Shown one piece after another: positions 8,549 through 17,657 of a DNA stretch of 64,000 nt. A program made the translations under genes and the position numbers. The stretch spans positions 434,001 to 498,000 of the forward strand of contig VCMS01000004.1 in NCBI GenBank assembly GCA_022539475.1, read 5' to 3'. Source of the DNA: Gracilaria domingensis. Its lineage: Eukaryota > Rhodophyta > Florideophyceae > Gracilariales > Gracilariaceae. The number at the start of each line of letters is the position of its first letter. Within the stretch, counting starts at the first letter, position 1. Below the pieces are notes generated by a model, which did no database searches, had not been told where the DNA came from, and saw only the letters and a list, made by a program, of their open reading frames with translations.

Positions 8549-10705
8549 ATGTCTACGTCTACAGTCACAGTTGCGACGTGCAGTCTCAACCAGTGGGCGA
8601 TGGATTTCCAAGGAAACTTGAACAGAGTGAAGCAATCCATACAACAAGCGAAGCAACAACAGGCGCGATATCGATTAGGACCAGAGTTGGAGATCTCAGG
8701 CTATGGCTGTGAAGATCATTTTCTAGAGCTGGATACATTTATCCATACTTGGGAATGCATTGCGGAGCTTATCTCGGAGGGTTATTCAGACGATATTGTT
8801 CTTGATATCGGCGGTCCCGTCATGCATCGCGATGTTGCCTACAACTGCAGAATCCTCATTCTCAACAGAGAAATACTACTGGTAAGACCAAAGATAACGT
8901 TTGCCGACGACGGAAATTACAGAGAGCCACGTTGGTTCACCCCATGGGATCGCCATCGCGCCTTGGAACAACTTATTCTCCCGCCTGTCGTCCGCAACGC
9001 TACGAGCAGCAAGAAGCCACACTGCCCAATTGGCCAGGCAGTGATTGAATTCTACGATGGCGTAGCAATCGGTTGTGAGTCTTGTGAGGAACTGTGGTCA
9101 CCAATGTCAACTCACCTCGAACTTTACATGGAGGGTGTGCATATTGTTGGAAATGCGAGCGGTTCTCACCACAGCCTCCGAAAACTTAACGACAGACTTG
9201 AACTCATCAAGTCTGCTACTCGTAAATGTGGCGGTGCATACCTTTACTCCAATCAAATCGGGTGCGATGGAGGCCGGCTTTACTATGATGGATCCGCAGT
9301 CATTGCCTTAAATGGATCCGTACTAAAACAAGGTTCTCAGTTCGCCCTGCACACAGAAGTGGAGGTTCTCACTGCAACCATTGAAACCAAGGACATTACC
9401 GCATATCGCCGTGAGAAAGCTTGTCGAGGCGTGCAGGCTGCAGACGCACGATCCAGATCCCACATTCCAAGAATCCACCCGACTGGATGTTTCCAGTTAA
9501 TCAATGGTGAGTCGGGCAAAGCCGTTCACCCAACAGAACCCCTCCTAGAGCTAATACAGTTTCGCCCGGAGGAGGAGATCGCCAGGGGTCCTGCGTGCTG
9601 GCTTTGGGACTATTTACGGCGCTCGGGAATGAATGGTTTCTTTCTTCCCTTGAGCGGAGGGGCTGATTCCTCTTCATCTGCTGTCATTGTTGGCAGCATG
9701 TGTCAGATGCTGGTGGATGCTACCAATAGTGGTCATTGTGAAGAGAGGCTGCTGAACGAAATACGTCGTGTAACACAAACCAATCGTGGATATGTGCCAA
9801 AGGATGCACGGGAGCTAGCGAATCGCATTCTTCATACTGTGTACCTTGGGAGTAAGGGATCATCGTCGGTAGAAACCAAACACAGGGCAGCTGCCCTTTC
9901 TGAGGAAATTGGAGCTTGGCATGCGTCAGTGGACATCCATGCTGTTGTAGAATCTGCTATTAACGTGTTTGTTAGTGTCTTCGGGACATCCTCAACACCA
10001 CGCTTCAAGGTACACGGGGGGTCTAATGCAGAGAACTTAGCTCGTCAGAATCTGCAAGCTCGAATACGAATGGTCCTCTCCTACTTATTCGCTCAATTGC
10101 TTCTCTGGGCACGTGTCGGCAAAGGTTCGCTGCTCGTTTTGGGATCCGCGAATGTAGATGAGGGGCTGCGAGGGTACCTGACAAAGTACGACTGTAGTTC
10201 AGCCGACCTAAATCCTATTGGTGGGATAAGCAAAACGGATTTGCGTCGCTTCTTACGATGGGCGGCGACTGATGAAGGGCTTGGGTACGGAGTCTTGAAG
10301 GATGTGGTGGACGCACCACCTACAGCTGAACTGGAGCCTTTAACAGAAAGCTATGTACAAACTGATGAAGAAGATATGGGTATGACATATGAAGAGCTCT
10401 CATGGTTTGGGCGACTTCGAAAGCTTGGGCGATGCGGACCTTACAACATGTACATCAAGCTAGCATCTGCTTGGAAGGATCGATCTGACATCCATGAAAT
10501 TGCGCAGCGGGTGAAGTTCTTCTTCCGAATGTATTCCATCAACCGACACAAGCTTACTACGCTTACACCTTCATATCACGCTGAAGATTACTCTCCAGAA
10601 GACAATCGTTTTGACCTCCGGCAGTTCCTTTACAATGTGAGGTGGACGTGGCAATTCCAGAAGATTGACGAAGACGTGGCTGAGCGACAAACGCGAACAA
10701 AATGA
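8549..10705 (+). CDS. NADSYN1: Glutamine-dependent NAD+ synthetase
   Basis: 718 residues, the usual length of the eukaryotic enzyme. The N-terminal nitrilase-type glutaminase domain (about 1-290) carries the Glu of PELEISGYGCEDHF, the Lys of LLVRPKITFADDGNYRE and the nucleophile Cys of GVAIGCESCEELW. The C-terminal NAD synthase domain has the ATP pyrophosphatase loop LSGGADSSSSA near residue 369, then LVLGSANVDEGLRGYLTKYD and DLNPIGGISKTDLR. It converts nicotinate adenine dinucleotide to NAD+ using glutamine-derived ammonia and ATP. The ATG at 8549 gives the conserved start TVATCSLNQWAMDFQGN. Confidence 0.96.
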   Translation: MSTSTVTVATCSLNQWAMDFQGNLNRVKQSIQQAKQQQARYRLGPELEISGYGCEDHFLELDTFIHTWECIAELISEGYSDDIVLDIGGPVMHRDVAYNCRILILNREILLVRPKITFADDGNYREPRWFTPWDRHRALEQLILPPVVRNATSSKKPHCPIGQAVIEFYDGVAIGCESCEELWSPMSTHLELYMEGVHIVGNASGSHHSLRKLNDRLELIKSATRKCGGAYLYSNQIGCDGGRLYYDGSAVIALNGSVLKQGSQFALHTEVEVLTATIETKDITAYRREKACRGVQAADARSRSHIPRIHPTGCFQLINGESGKAVHPTEPLLELIQFRPEEEIARGPACWLWDYLRRSGMNGFFLPLSGGADSSSSAVIVGSMCQMLVDATNSGHCEERLLNEIRRVTQTNRGYVPKDARELANRILHTVYLGSKGSSSVETKHRAAALSEEIGAWHASVDIHAVVESAINVFVSVFGTSSTPRFKVHGGSNAENLARQNLQARIRMVLSYLFAQLLLWARVGKGSLLVLGSANVDEGLRGYLTKYDCSSADLNPIGGISKTDLRRFLRWAATDEGLGYGVLKDVVDAPPTAELEPLTESYVQTDEEDMGMTYEELSWFGRLRKLGRCGPYNMYIKLASAWKDRSDIHEIAQRVKFFFRMYSINRHKLTTLTPSYHAEDYSPEDNRFDLRQFLYNVRWTWQFQKIDEDVAERQTRTK

Positions 10706-11097
10706 AAAGCACTGTCCACAGTAGCTTGTTTGTAATGGAGGTTGGCTCACCTCTCGACTCTCGTGATTATCGTCATGGTGGTCGTAGAGCCTTTGATGCC
10801 GACGTAGATGCTTCCGAGTCGGAAAGGAACGGTCAGAAACGAACGTACACATGCGCCCGTTGTTGCGCATCGCGCAAAGGCCGGCGAACTTGTACATGAT
10901 GATACCCCTACCAGAATACATGCCTTTGCGGGTACATTTTTGTAAAAGCATCAGTTGCATGAACATCTTTCGAATGTAAGGCTTCTGTGCTGCTGGTTCA
11001 CACTTCGATGCAGTGGTGAAGCTCTTCCCCCTTCAAGCGAATTGGCTGTTTCTGTGCTGTCCTTCCTGTTCTTTAACTGCGGTTGCGTATCCGCACG
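10706..11097. other. Intergenic spacer between NADSYN and the transporter
   Basis: 392 bases, no convincing coding region or structured element. It holds the 3' UTR of the synthetase and the upstream region of the DMT transporter. Confidence 0.5.
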
Positions 11098-12081
11098 ATG
11101 AAGCCAAACTCAACTCAATCATCCCCCCTCCCCGTCACGCAAGAAACAACCGTCTTGGATACCAGCTCACTGTATATACCTCCATCTGGATATGTAGTCC
11201 TGGCCAGTCTTCTGTTTACTTTGATGAACACAATCGGTCGTGACGCAGCACATATCCACAATGTTTCTTTTGCTGTAGTAACACTGTCACGTGGCCTTGT
11301 TCAGCTCATACTATGTCTGCCTGTTATGTTCATACTCCCAGTTTCCAAACTTTCTGGACCACAAATATGTCTCCTTGCTTTACGAGCGTTGTTGGGAGGA
11401 ATGGCATCGCTGTGTCGCTTCGCCAGTCTCTCTCAGATGAAAGTGGCTCTCTTAAGTGCCCTACACACCACCACGCCAATATTTGCTATCGTGCTTGGTG
11501 TTATATTCTTACGTCGTTCGGTACATAGACGGGATATCATTGCCATCTTGTTCTGCTCCTCGGGAGCTGGTTTCATCGCTTACGATTCTGTTATGGGCCT
11601 TTCCGAAAGTGTGCTTCCTGTGACAGTGGTCTTGACAGGTCTAAGCGCTGCAGCTTTGACAGCAGGAGCCTTTGTCGTGGTACGTGCAATGGGAGAAAAA
11701 GTACACTACATCTCAAACGTCTTTGCTGTAAGTATCGCAAATATTCTGGTTCCGATTGCTACAGTGGGGATGCGCGAACGCAGCATCCCTTTAGTTTTAC
11801 ACTTCTTCCAAGAGGAGATTAAGCGGATAGACAATTGGACTACCTATTGCCGTCTGGCCTCGGTTGGAACCCTGGGGTTTTTTGCCGCCTCCTGTATGAA
11901 CAAAGCCCTGCAAACCATACACCCCTCCAGAGCAGCCACAATCCGCTCTATGGACATTCCCGTCAACATCTTTATCGGATATATATTTCTCGCAGAGCTT
12001 CCGTCGTCGTCTGTTCAGTACCTCGGCTGCGCCCTGCTTACGTTGGGAGCATACATGAGCGCGGTGAACAAAACCACCTGA
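11098..12081 (+). CDS. DMT-superfamily (EamA-like) membrane transporter
   Basis: 327 residues from the ATG at 11098; a slightly longer frame begins with TTG and was not used. About ten hydrophobic segments form two five-helix repeats. The first repeat contains LRALLGGMASLCRFASLSQMK followed by the paired ALHTTTPIFAIVLGVIFLRR segment that typifies EamA proteins. The second ends with AATIRSMDIPVNIFIGYIFL. The closest family types are the eukaryotic SLC35G/TMEM20 and plant purine-permease-like or drug/metabolite exporters. Substrate and membrane cannot be deduced; there is no clear transit peptide. Confidence 0.85.
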   Translation: MKPNSTQSSPLPVTQETTVLDTSSLYIPPSGYVVLASLLFTLMNTIGRDAAHIHNVSFAVVTLSRGLVQLILCLPVMFILPVSKLSGPQICLLALRALLGGMASLCRFASLSQMKVALLSALHTTTPIFAIVLGVIFLRRSVHRRDIIAILFCSSGAGFIAYDSVMGLSESVLPVTVVLTGLSAAALTAGAFVVVRAMGEKVHYISNVFAVSIANILVPIATVGMRERSIPLVLHFFQEEIKRIDNWTTYCRLASVGTLGFFAASCMNKALQTIHPSRAATIRSMDIPVNIFIGYIFLAELPSSSVQYLGCALLTLGAYMSAVNKTT

Positions 12082-12114
12082 GACTCAGTCTTGTGCTACT
12101 GTACCTACGCACTC

Positions 12115-13941
12115 CTATTTCTTCCCATTTTCCTTTCGCGACGACAAACCGTTGCTTTGATACATCTCCGAAACGCTTCTCGCATTGGTATTGAGGAACT
12201 TCTTGCGCAAAAATCGCTCATACGCTTCAGCATGTCTGACAACGAAGCCGCGGACGCCTCTGGAAGAGCTACTTTGGCACGCAGAATTCTTGAAGAGTAA
12301 CCCAGCTTTCATCGCAATCAACTGATCAGAGCATGTGGGCGGCGTACCGTCATCCGAATCCGAATGCAGAGTAGTGTCGAATAAGTAAGCAGAGTCGACC
12401 CAGTCAATGTATGTTTCAAAATGCTTGGAGAAAAGTGCGTGGGAATTCAACTGGCTCGGAACAGGAACGCCTCTTCCTGTGGTCATCTTGCGAATCATGC
12501 CGCGCATAACTGCTATCTCGGGGTCCGTGGTGACGCCGACAAGTTCCACACGATATGGCGCAACCGGCTCCGGTCTTTTCTTCGAACGCACCCAATAGAT
12601 TTCGCTGACGTCACCATTTTCCTTCTCAACATAACCCGGTCCGCGTTCATATTCATAATCCGTGTCTCGAAGCATATCAATCGTCTGCTTGGCATATTCG
12701 CACCACGACATGGTACCGTCAAACACGAGGTCTCTTCGAGTGTTCACGGCTTGTAGGAAGAGCTGCTCTGCGGCGTCCATGGAGTCCTTGTGCACAATTC
12801 GAGCCGCGAGGGGAGTGACGCTCTGAAGAACTTGGAATAACGGGTCACTGAGCTTAAAGGCATCGGCTTCAACTACGACAACGTTCGCACCATGTTGTTT
12901 CCAGAAGGTAGTCTCAGAAATCATACCAACTACGGTGGTCTTGCCAGCGCCCATTCCTCCTCCCAGCAAAACACAGAGGGGGGATTCCCCTCCTCTCGAA
13001 GACTCGCGGGAAGCAACTGGGAGGGCATCACAGGTGCTACCACCGCAGTGAATGGCCTCATCAATCTTAGAATTTAGGACCTCTGACCTCTCGGACACAA
13101 GAGCATCAAGCTGATCAATTCCTTGCCTTCTTAGCATAGACTTCCACTGCGAGTGAGCGCGTCGCGGGGAAGTGAGCTCCAGCATTTCTTCCTCCTCCTC
13201 AGGATAATACGGAAGCTCGCCTTGAAAGGTGTCACCGTTTGCAAAGGCGACGAGGTTGGCCAAGTTCATGTCGCGACGAAGCTTTGGGAATTCGACGCAG
13301 TTGGCGTAGTCGTCAAAGCGGACGATGGTTGGGTATGACGTAATATTATACTGGTTCTTGAAGTCTGGAGACTTGGGGCCATTGAGCGAGACACAAATAA
13401 TTCTGCTCCCGACAGTACGCGCCATCTCCTCGAACACAGGTCTGACTGCTTTGCAAACGGAGCAGAAGTGAGCGTAGATGAAGACCATTATGGGCATATG
13501 GTTCTCGTGCAGGGACATGAGCAAAATTGGGTCCACTTCAGGAACGGAGGCGGAGGTGGAGAGGTTCTGCTGCAGTTCATCGAGCTTTGTGTTCTGCAGA
13601 CGCAGGTGGGTGAGGCAGCTGGCATTGGCGTTGACATACTCGGACACCTGGTCCCAGCGCTTCTCAAAGTAGGCGCTCGCGGCGTCCTCCACGGTGTGGG
13701 TGAAGAGACGACGCGCCTCGGGGATGGACTTGCCGGATGCGTCGGCGATGGAGCGCGAGAAGGAGTCGATATGGTTGCGCACAAAGTGCACGGAGAGGTG
13801 CGAGTCGAAGCGGAACAGAAAGACGGTGGCGACAAACTTGGTGCGGTCGGCACGCAGCAGGGCGGAGATGTGCGGGTAGCGGTTGGAGAAGTAGGCGGTG
13901 AAGTAGTCGCCGAACGACAGCACGGCCGAGCGCTTCTTCAT
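12115..13941 (-). CDS. Thioredoxin domain fused to a zeta-toxin-type P-loop kinase
   Basis: 608 residues from the ATG at 13941. After about 130 helical residues comes a thioredoxin fold (MPIMVFIYAHFCSVCKAV, cis-Pro region YNITSYPTIVRF) with an atypical active site CSVC at 160-163. From about residue 320 a zeta-type NTP kinase domain follows: Walker A GGGMGAGKTT, VVVEADAFK, VFDGTMSWCEYAKQTIDM and YRVELVGVTTDPEIAVMRG. This second half resembles plant zeta-domain P-loop proteins, whose substrates are unknown; bacterial relatives phosphorylate UDP-sugars, but that role is not implied here. A longer in-frame ATG at 14226 lies upstream of a TATATC element on this strand (near 14190) and adds only Arg/Pro-rich sequence, so it was rejected. 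Confidence 0.85.
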   Translation of the reverse strand: MKKRSAVLSFGDYFTAYFSNRYPHISALLRADRTKFVATVFLFRFDSHLSVHFVRNHIDSFSRSIADASGKSIPEARRLFTHTVEDAASAYFEKRWDQVSEYVNANASCLTHLRLQNTKLDELQQNLSTSASVPEVDPILLMSLHENHMPIMVFIYAHFCSVCKAVRPVFEEMARTVGSRIICVSLNGPKSPDFKNQYNITSYPTIVRFDDYANCVEFPKLRRDMNLANLVAFANGDTFQGELPYYPEEEEEMLELTSPRRAHSQWKSMLRRQGIDQLDALVSERSEVLNSKIDEAIHCGGSTCDALPVASRESSRGGESPLCVLLGGGMGAGKTTVVGMISETTFWKQHGANVVVVEADAFKLSDPLFQVLQSVTPLAARIVHKDSMDAAEQLFLQAVNTRRDLVFDGTMSWCEYAKQTIDMLRDTDYEYERGPGYVEKENGDVSEIYWVRSKKRPEPVAPYRVELVGVTTDPEIAVMRGMIRKMTTGRGVPVPSQLNSHALFSKHFETYIDWVDSAYLFDTTLHSDSDDGTPPTCSDQLIAMKAGLLFKNSACQSSSSRGVRGFVVRHAEAYERFLRKKFLNTNARSVSEMYQSNGLSSRKENGKK

Positions 13942-16217
13942 GTCGGCGAGAGGGCGGGCGCAGACGGCGCGAACAGGGCGGAGTGCGGCGGGCGGCGGCG
14001 GCGCGGCTGGGCGGACGGCGGGGCGGACGGCGAGGCGCGACGGCGGGGCGGAGATTGCGCCGACCGCGGCCGATAAGATATGGGGGGCGCGGGAGAGCGG
14101 CGGCGGGCGGCGGCAGCGCGGCGGATGACGGCAGCACTCGAGCCGGCGGCGCGGCGTAGAAAGGGAGCGGCGCGCGTGCGGCGCGCGCAGATATAAGCCA
14201 AGGCGCGCACATTTGCGCACAGCCATGCGCCTTTTTCTCGCGAAGAAACGCGCCAGGGGGCTCCATGGTGGCGCGCGTGGGCGCGCCGTTTTCAGCGCAT
14301 GGCGGGCGGCGCGTTGCGTCCTTTTCCGCGCGCCGCTTTCCCACGTGCTCGGCGCTGTTGCCCGCTGCTGCGCGCGGCGCCGTCGGCGCGCGCGCCGCGC
14401 TTGTTGTCTCGCCTTCTACAGTAGACACCAGCGGTACCGCGCATCCGCGCCGCGCCGCGCCGCTCGCGCTCCGTGCGTCGATGTCTCGTCTCGCGCCCAT
14501 CGCCCCTTCTTCTCTCCTGCCGTGCCCGCCTGCCATTGGCATTTTTCCCGACTCGATGCTGCTTTGTCACCGTTGGCTAACCCCTGACGAGTGCTATCGC
14601 TGCATGCCGTATCCGCAACACCGCGCTTGTTGATACCCGCCGGCGCAGCTTCTATGGCACAACCTTTGAGCCACAGCTTACATCACCAGCGCCGTGCACC
14701 GTTACATTTGCTCGAAGAGCAATGCTCCATCCATCCATCCATCCATCCGTCCAGCAGAGCACAAACTGCGAAAGCACGCGTATCTCTCATCTTCGTCGTC
14801 GTCGGCTGTCGTCCAGGCCCGACGTCGCCTTTGACAAGCATCTGTAATTCATGCGTGTGAACGCTGTAATCGTCGCGAACCACACTCTGGTAACCATCAG
14901 GCCGTTGCGTGAAGAGCAGATGACGAGAACGCTCAAAGTTTGAGCCTCAAACAGTATCGAAAGTTACTACGACGTAACCTTAACCTTCCTTACTCCTTCG
15001 TAAGGTCCCGCCTTGTTTTGATCACGCAACAAAGCATACTCGTGCCAGCAGATACTGCTTCATTTAATACCAACTTCAGGAACAACGTATGCAAATGCAT
15101 TCTTCATTCATCACTGTATTTACACCTTGATTTCACCACACACCTTAGAGCTTACCCTTTTAGCAGTCTGGAACAGTGCAAGAATAACCAACATTCGCCC
15201 AGAACATTCCTGCCGTATCACCCAGTGCGACGGAGAATGCAATCAGCGTCCACTGCACAATTCCATTGTGCTCCTTTAAAAGTTCGAGAAGCAAGGCGCA
15301 ACGTTTTTCTACAAGTCCACCCCAAAGCATGCTGGAAATGACCACTTATTATTGGCATCCAGCTCCGAGAACACCTCAAATTTTTTTTTGTGCCACGCGT
15401 TTTACATTGGCGTCAAACCATTGTAGCAATATGGGCGTACGTGGCGAATGAATGGATTGCTACACGTACCCAGGTGATAGCAACGAAGGATAGAACGATA
15501 AGATAAGTACTCTCGCAGCACGCATCGTCCGTGCGCTCGCTCGCAGAGCCGCGTATCATAGAGTATCAATTTGTAATACCGACCGCCAACCTTGTGCGTG
15601 ATTCTTTACGATGCTGCTTTTTTCTTATTCCCCAATATCTCGTTGATGAGATGCAAAAAGTTCTACCCTTCTGCCCGCAAATTCGATGGCCATGTGGAGA
15701 AACTACCCACTTTGAAGGTCACCGTCATCAATTGGGACAACTGCGACAAACCTTACGACAAAGCAACTTGGTTGCAGCTGATGCACGCGCCGTTTCGGAG
15801 CAACCAAGTTGTTAGTACTCGAAAGGAGTAATATCGACGCGCAGAGCAACGTAGAACATCGACTTACATATGCAGCAGCCTACACATGCAGCGCCCAGCG
15901 CGTGGTGGCCAGGCTTCTCGGCGCATGCAGCAAAACGCGCCAGTATCAGCCGATGAGAACTGGACGCAGACAAGCTGTTGACGCCGTATTGAAAAGCTGT
16001 CATTGCTTTCTGACGCCCGTGAGAAGCAAGAAGGTCGGCACAGAGTACGTGCAGCGAAAAAAGACACAGTTTTTACAAGGCACAGATGACGAACGCAACA
16101 GCACAACGACAAGCCGAAACGGTTGCAACAACAAAAGCGTCGCCGAACGCTGCTGACACAGAAGGGAACAGTTGCGGAGAAGCAGTTGCAGTGTGGAGGA
16201 AGTAGTAAAAAACACAT
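13942..16217. other. Gene-poor 2.3-kb intergenic region
   Basis: The first 500 bases are GC-rich promoter-like DNA for the thioredoxin/kinase gene, with a TATA-like element near 14190. A (CATC)n tract lies near 14728-14750. The rest is unremarkable mixed-composition DNA. Short open frames near 14480-14633 and 15531-15831 have no recognisable family. A non-coding RNA cannot be excluded by eye. Confidence 0.5.
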
Positions 16218-16658
16218 CTATTGCGCCTTCTTTAACCTTTTTTCAGCAACGCTTCTACCTTGTTGCACAAGCTTGGTGACCGTCGGACCAAGATTCCTGG
16301 CGTGCTCCTCGCCCGCCTGGTACAGCTTGGAAGCAGTTTCATCAATGACAGCCTCATGCTTCTCCAACTGTGGCTCGAGCACAATCTGATAAATGCGCTC
16401 GTAACCCTTTGTCATCGGCAACACGAGGAAGCCAACAAATGCGATTTTGAGCAAGTTCCACAACGGCACGCGATCATACAGAATGGGTTCGACGATGAGC
16501 GATAGAAAGGCAACAACGCTAAGCACTAACCAATACTTCAACCACGCCTGTTGCTTGGGAACATTCACGCGCTTGACAGCCTTGAACGACTGATATCCAG
16601 GGTACACGAGCCCGAGCATAATGATGGCCACTCGCGCAACATAGTCTAAGAAAGCCAT
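16218..16658 (-). CDS. REEP/DP1/HVA22-family ER membrane-shaping protein
   Basis: 146 residues from the ATG at 16658. The TB2/DP1/HVA22 domain is clear: VYPGYQSFKAVKR, then WLKYWLVLSVVAFLSLIVEP and the following VPLWNLLKIAFVGFLVLP with hairpin membrane segments. The C-terminal 50 residues form an amphipathic charged helix, the usual REEP tail. The family bends ER tubules and acts in ER membrane traffic. It is divergent to the unknown gene at 16995 across a 336-bp spacer. Confidence 0.9.
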   Translation of the reverse strand: MAFLDYVARVAIIMLGLVYPGYQSFKAVKRVNVPKQQAWLKYWLVLSVVAFLSLIVEPILYDRVPLWNLLKIAFVGFLVLPMTKGYERIYQIVLEPQLEKHEAVIDETASKLYQAGEEHARNLGPTVTKLVQQGRSVAEKRLKKAQ

Positions 16659-16994
16659 TTCTCCTCTCCGCAACGATCGCGCGCACGCCCAGACAGACCG
16701 AAGAAAAAGCCGCGACAAGCAACAAGAGATACAAACGCGCTGAGGCGATTATGAAGCTAGATTGATAAGGCTTGCGCAAACTTGCAGCGGATGGCGTGGA
16801 GGGCGCAGGAGCTGACTAAATGCGAGTGTCGGCAAGCCCCGTGGGGACCAGTGCTGCTCCCGGCCCAAAAAAGCCGAGCGCTATCAAGTTGCTGTAAGGC
16901 GCTTCGCGCCGACAGCGCGCGTTCATTCAAATTCAACTTTTACCCCTGGTAACGCGCGCGCGAGCATCTCTGCTCAGCTCAACTCAATGCACGC
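16659..16994. promoter_or_regulatory. Divergent promoter between REEP and the 16995 gene
   Basis: 336 bp between two outward-facing ATGs. It carries one TACC-N3-GGTA palindrome (TACCCCTGGTA, 16941-16951), 43 bases before the plus-strand start. Confidence 0.5.
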
Positions 16995-17657
16995 ATGAAT
17001 CGCCCCGCCCCAACCTCTGCATTGCAGAGTCTGCAAGCCACCACGCTATTATCGCCACGACCCTCCCGCTCCTCCGTCACGATGAGCGCCACCGCCGCCG
17101 AGCGCCTCCGCGGCTGGGAGACGCTCTCGTCACGGCTAGGCGCTCCGCCCTCGCGACAGCATCCCGGCGACGCCACCGCGCTGCTGCCGGTCGCGCTCTC
17201 CGAAGCGCAGCGTCGCCACCGCGCCGCCACAGCCGCCGCGCGACAAGCCGTACTCCGGCAGGAGGCTCCTCACGCACAGCATGTGGTCGCCATCAATCGG
17301 CTGGCCGTCGCTCTCGCCGAGTTACGGTCACACTTTCACCACCTTCTTCACACGCGGCATGCCGAGTTATCGGCCGCGATGAAGCCGCACGCGCCGCGGC
17401 AGGTGTTGTGGTTGACGCTGGAGGCGCGCAACCACTTTGCCGCCTTCGTTCACGCGCTGTGTCATCGGTGGGCACCAGCCGCCGGTCAGCGTGCTCCGTT
17501 GCATCACATTGTGCATCTTTGCCTGGCTGAACCTTTACAAGACACGCTCAGCCATCCCGGAGCGCAGCACGCGGAGCAGTCGTGCGCCTCCCTGCGCCAG
17601 GCACTGGCCGTCTTCAAGCGCGCCCTCAACGACCTTGCAGCTTCGTCCGTGCCTTAG
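16995..17657 (+). CDS. Hypothetical His/Ala/Leu-rich helical protein
   Basis: 220 residues from the ATG at 16995. I do not recognise the family. It is predominantly helical, unusually rich in His, Ala and Leu, with clusters such as LRSHFHHLLHTRHAELSAAM and FAAFVHALCHRWA, and few acidic residues. No signal peptide or membrane segment. The N-terminal 30 residues are Ser/Arg/Pro-rich and could be an organelle leader. Its last 32 bases overlap the 3' end of the convergent ESF1 coding region, so one of the two stops may be off, or the genes truly overlap. Confidence 0.5.
   Translation: MNRPAPTSALQSLQATTLLSPRPSRSSVTMSATAAERLRGWETLSSRLGAPPSRQHPGDATALLPVALSEAQRRHRAATAAARQAVLRQEAPHAQHVVAINRLAVALAELRSHFHHLLHTRHAELSAAMKPHAPRQVLWLTLEARNHFAAFVHALCHRWAPAAGQRAPLHHIVHLCLAEPLQDTLSHPGAQHAEQSCASLRQALAVFKRALNDLAASSVP

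Noticed and set aside
13942-14226. N-terminal extension of the thioredoxin/kinase protein
   Set aside because: Arg/Pro-rich, lies across a TATA-like element; the ATG at 13941 is preferred.
15531-15831. Overlapping 80-95-codon frames in the gene-poor gap
   Set aside because: Two frames of similar length with no recognisable content; not supported as a gene.
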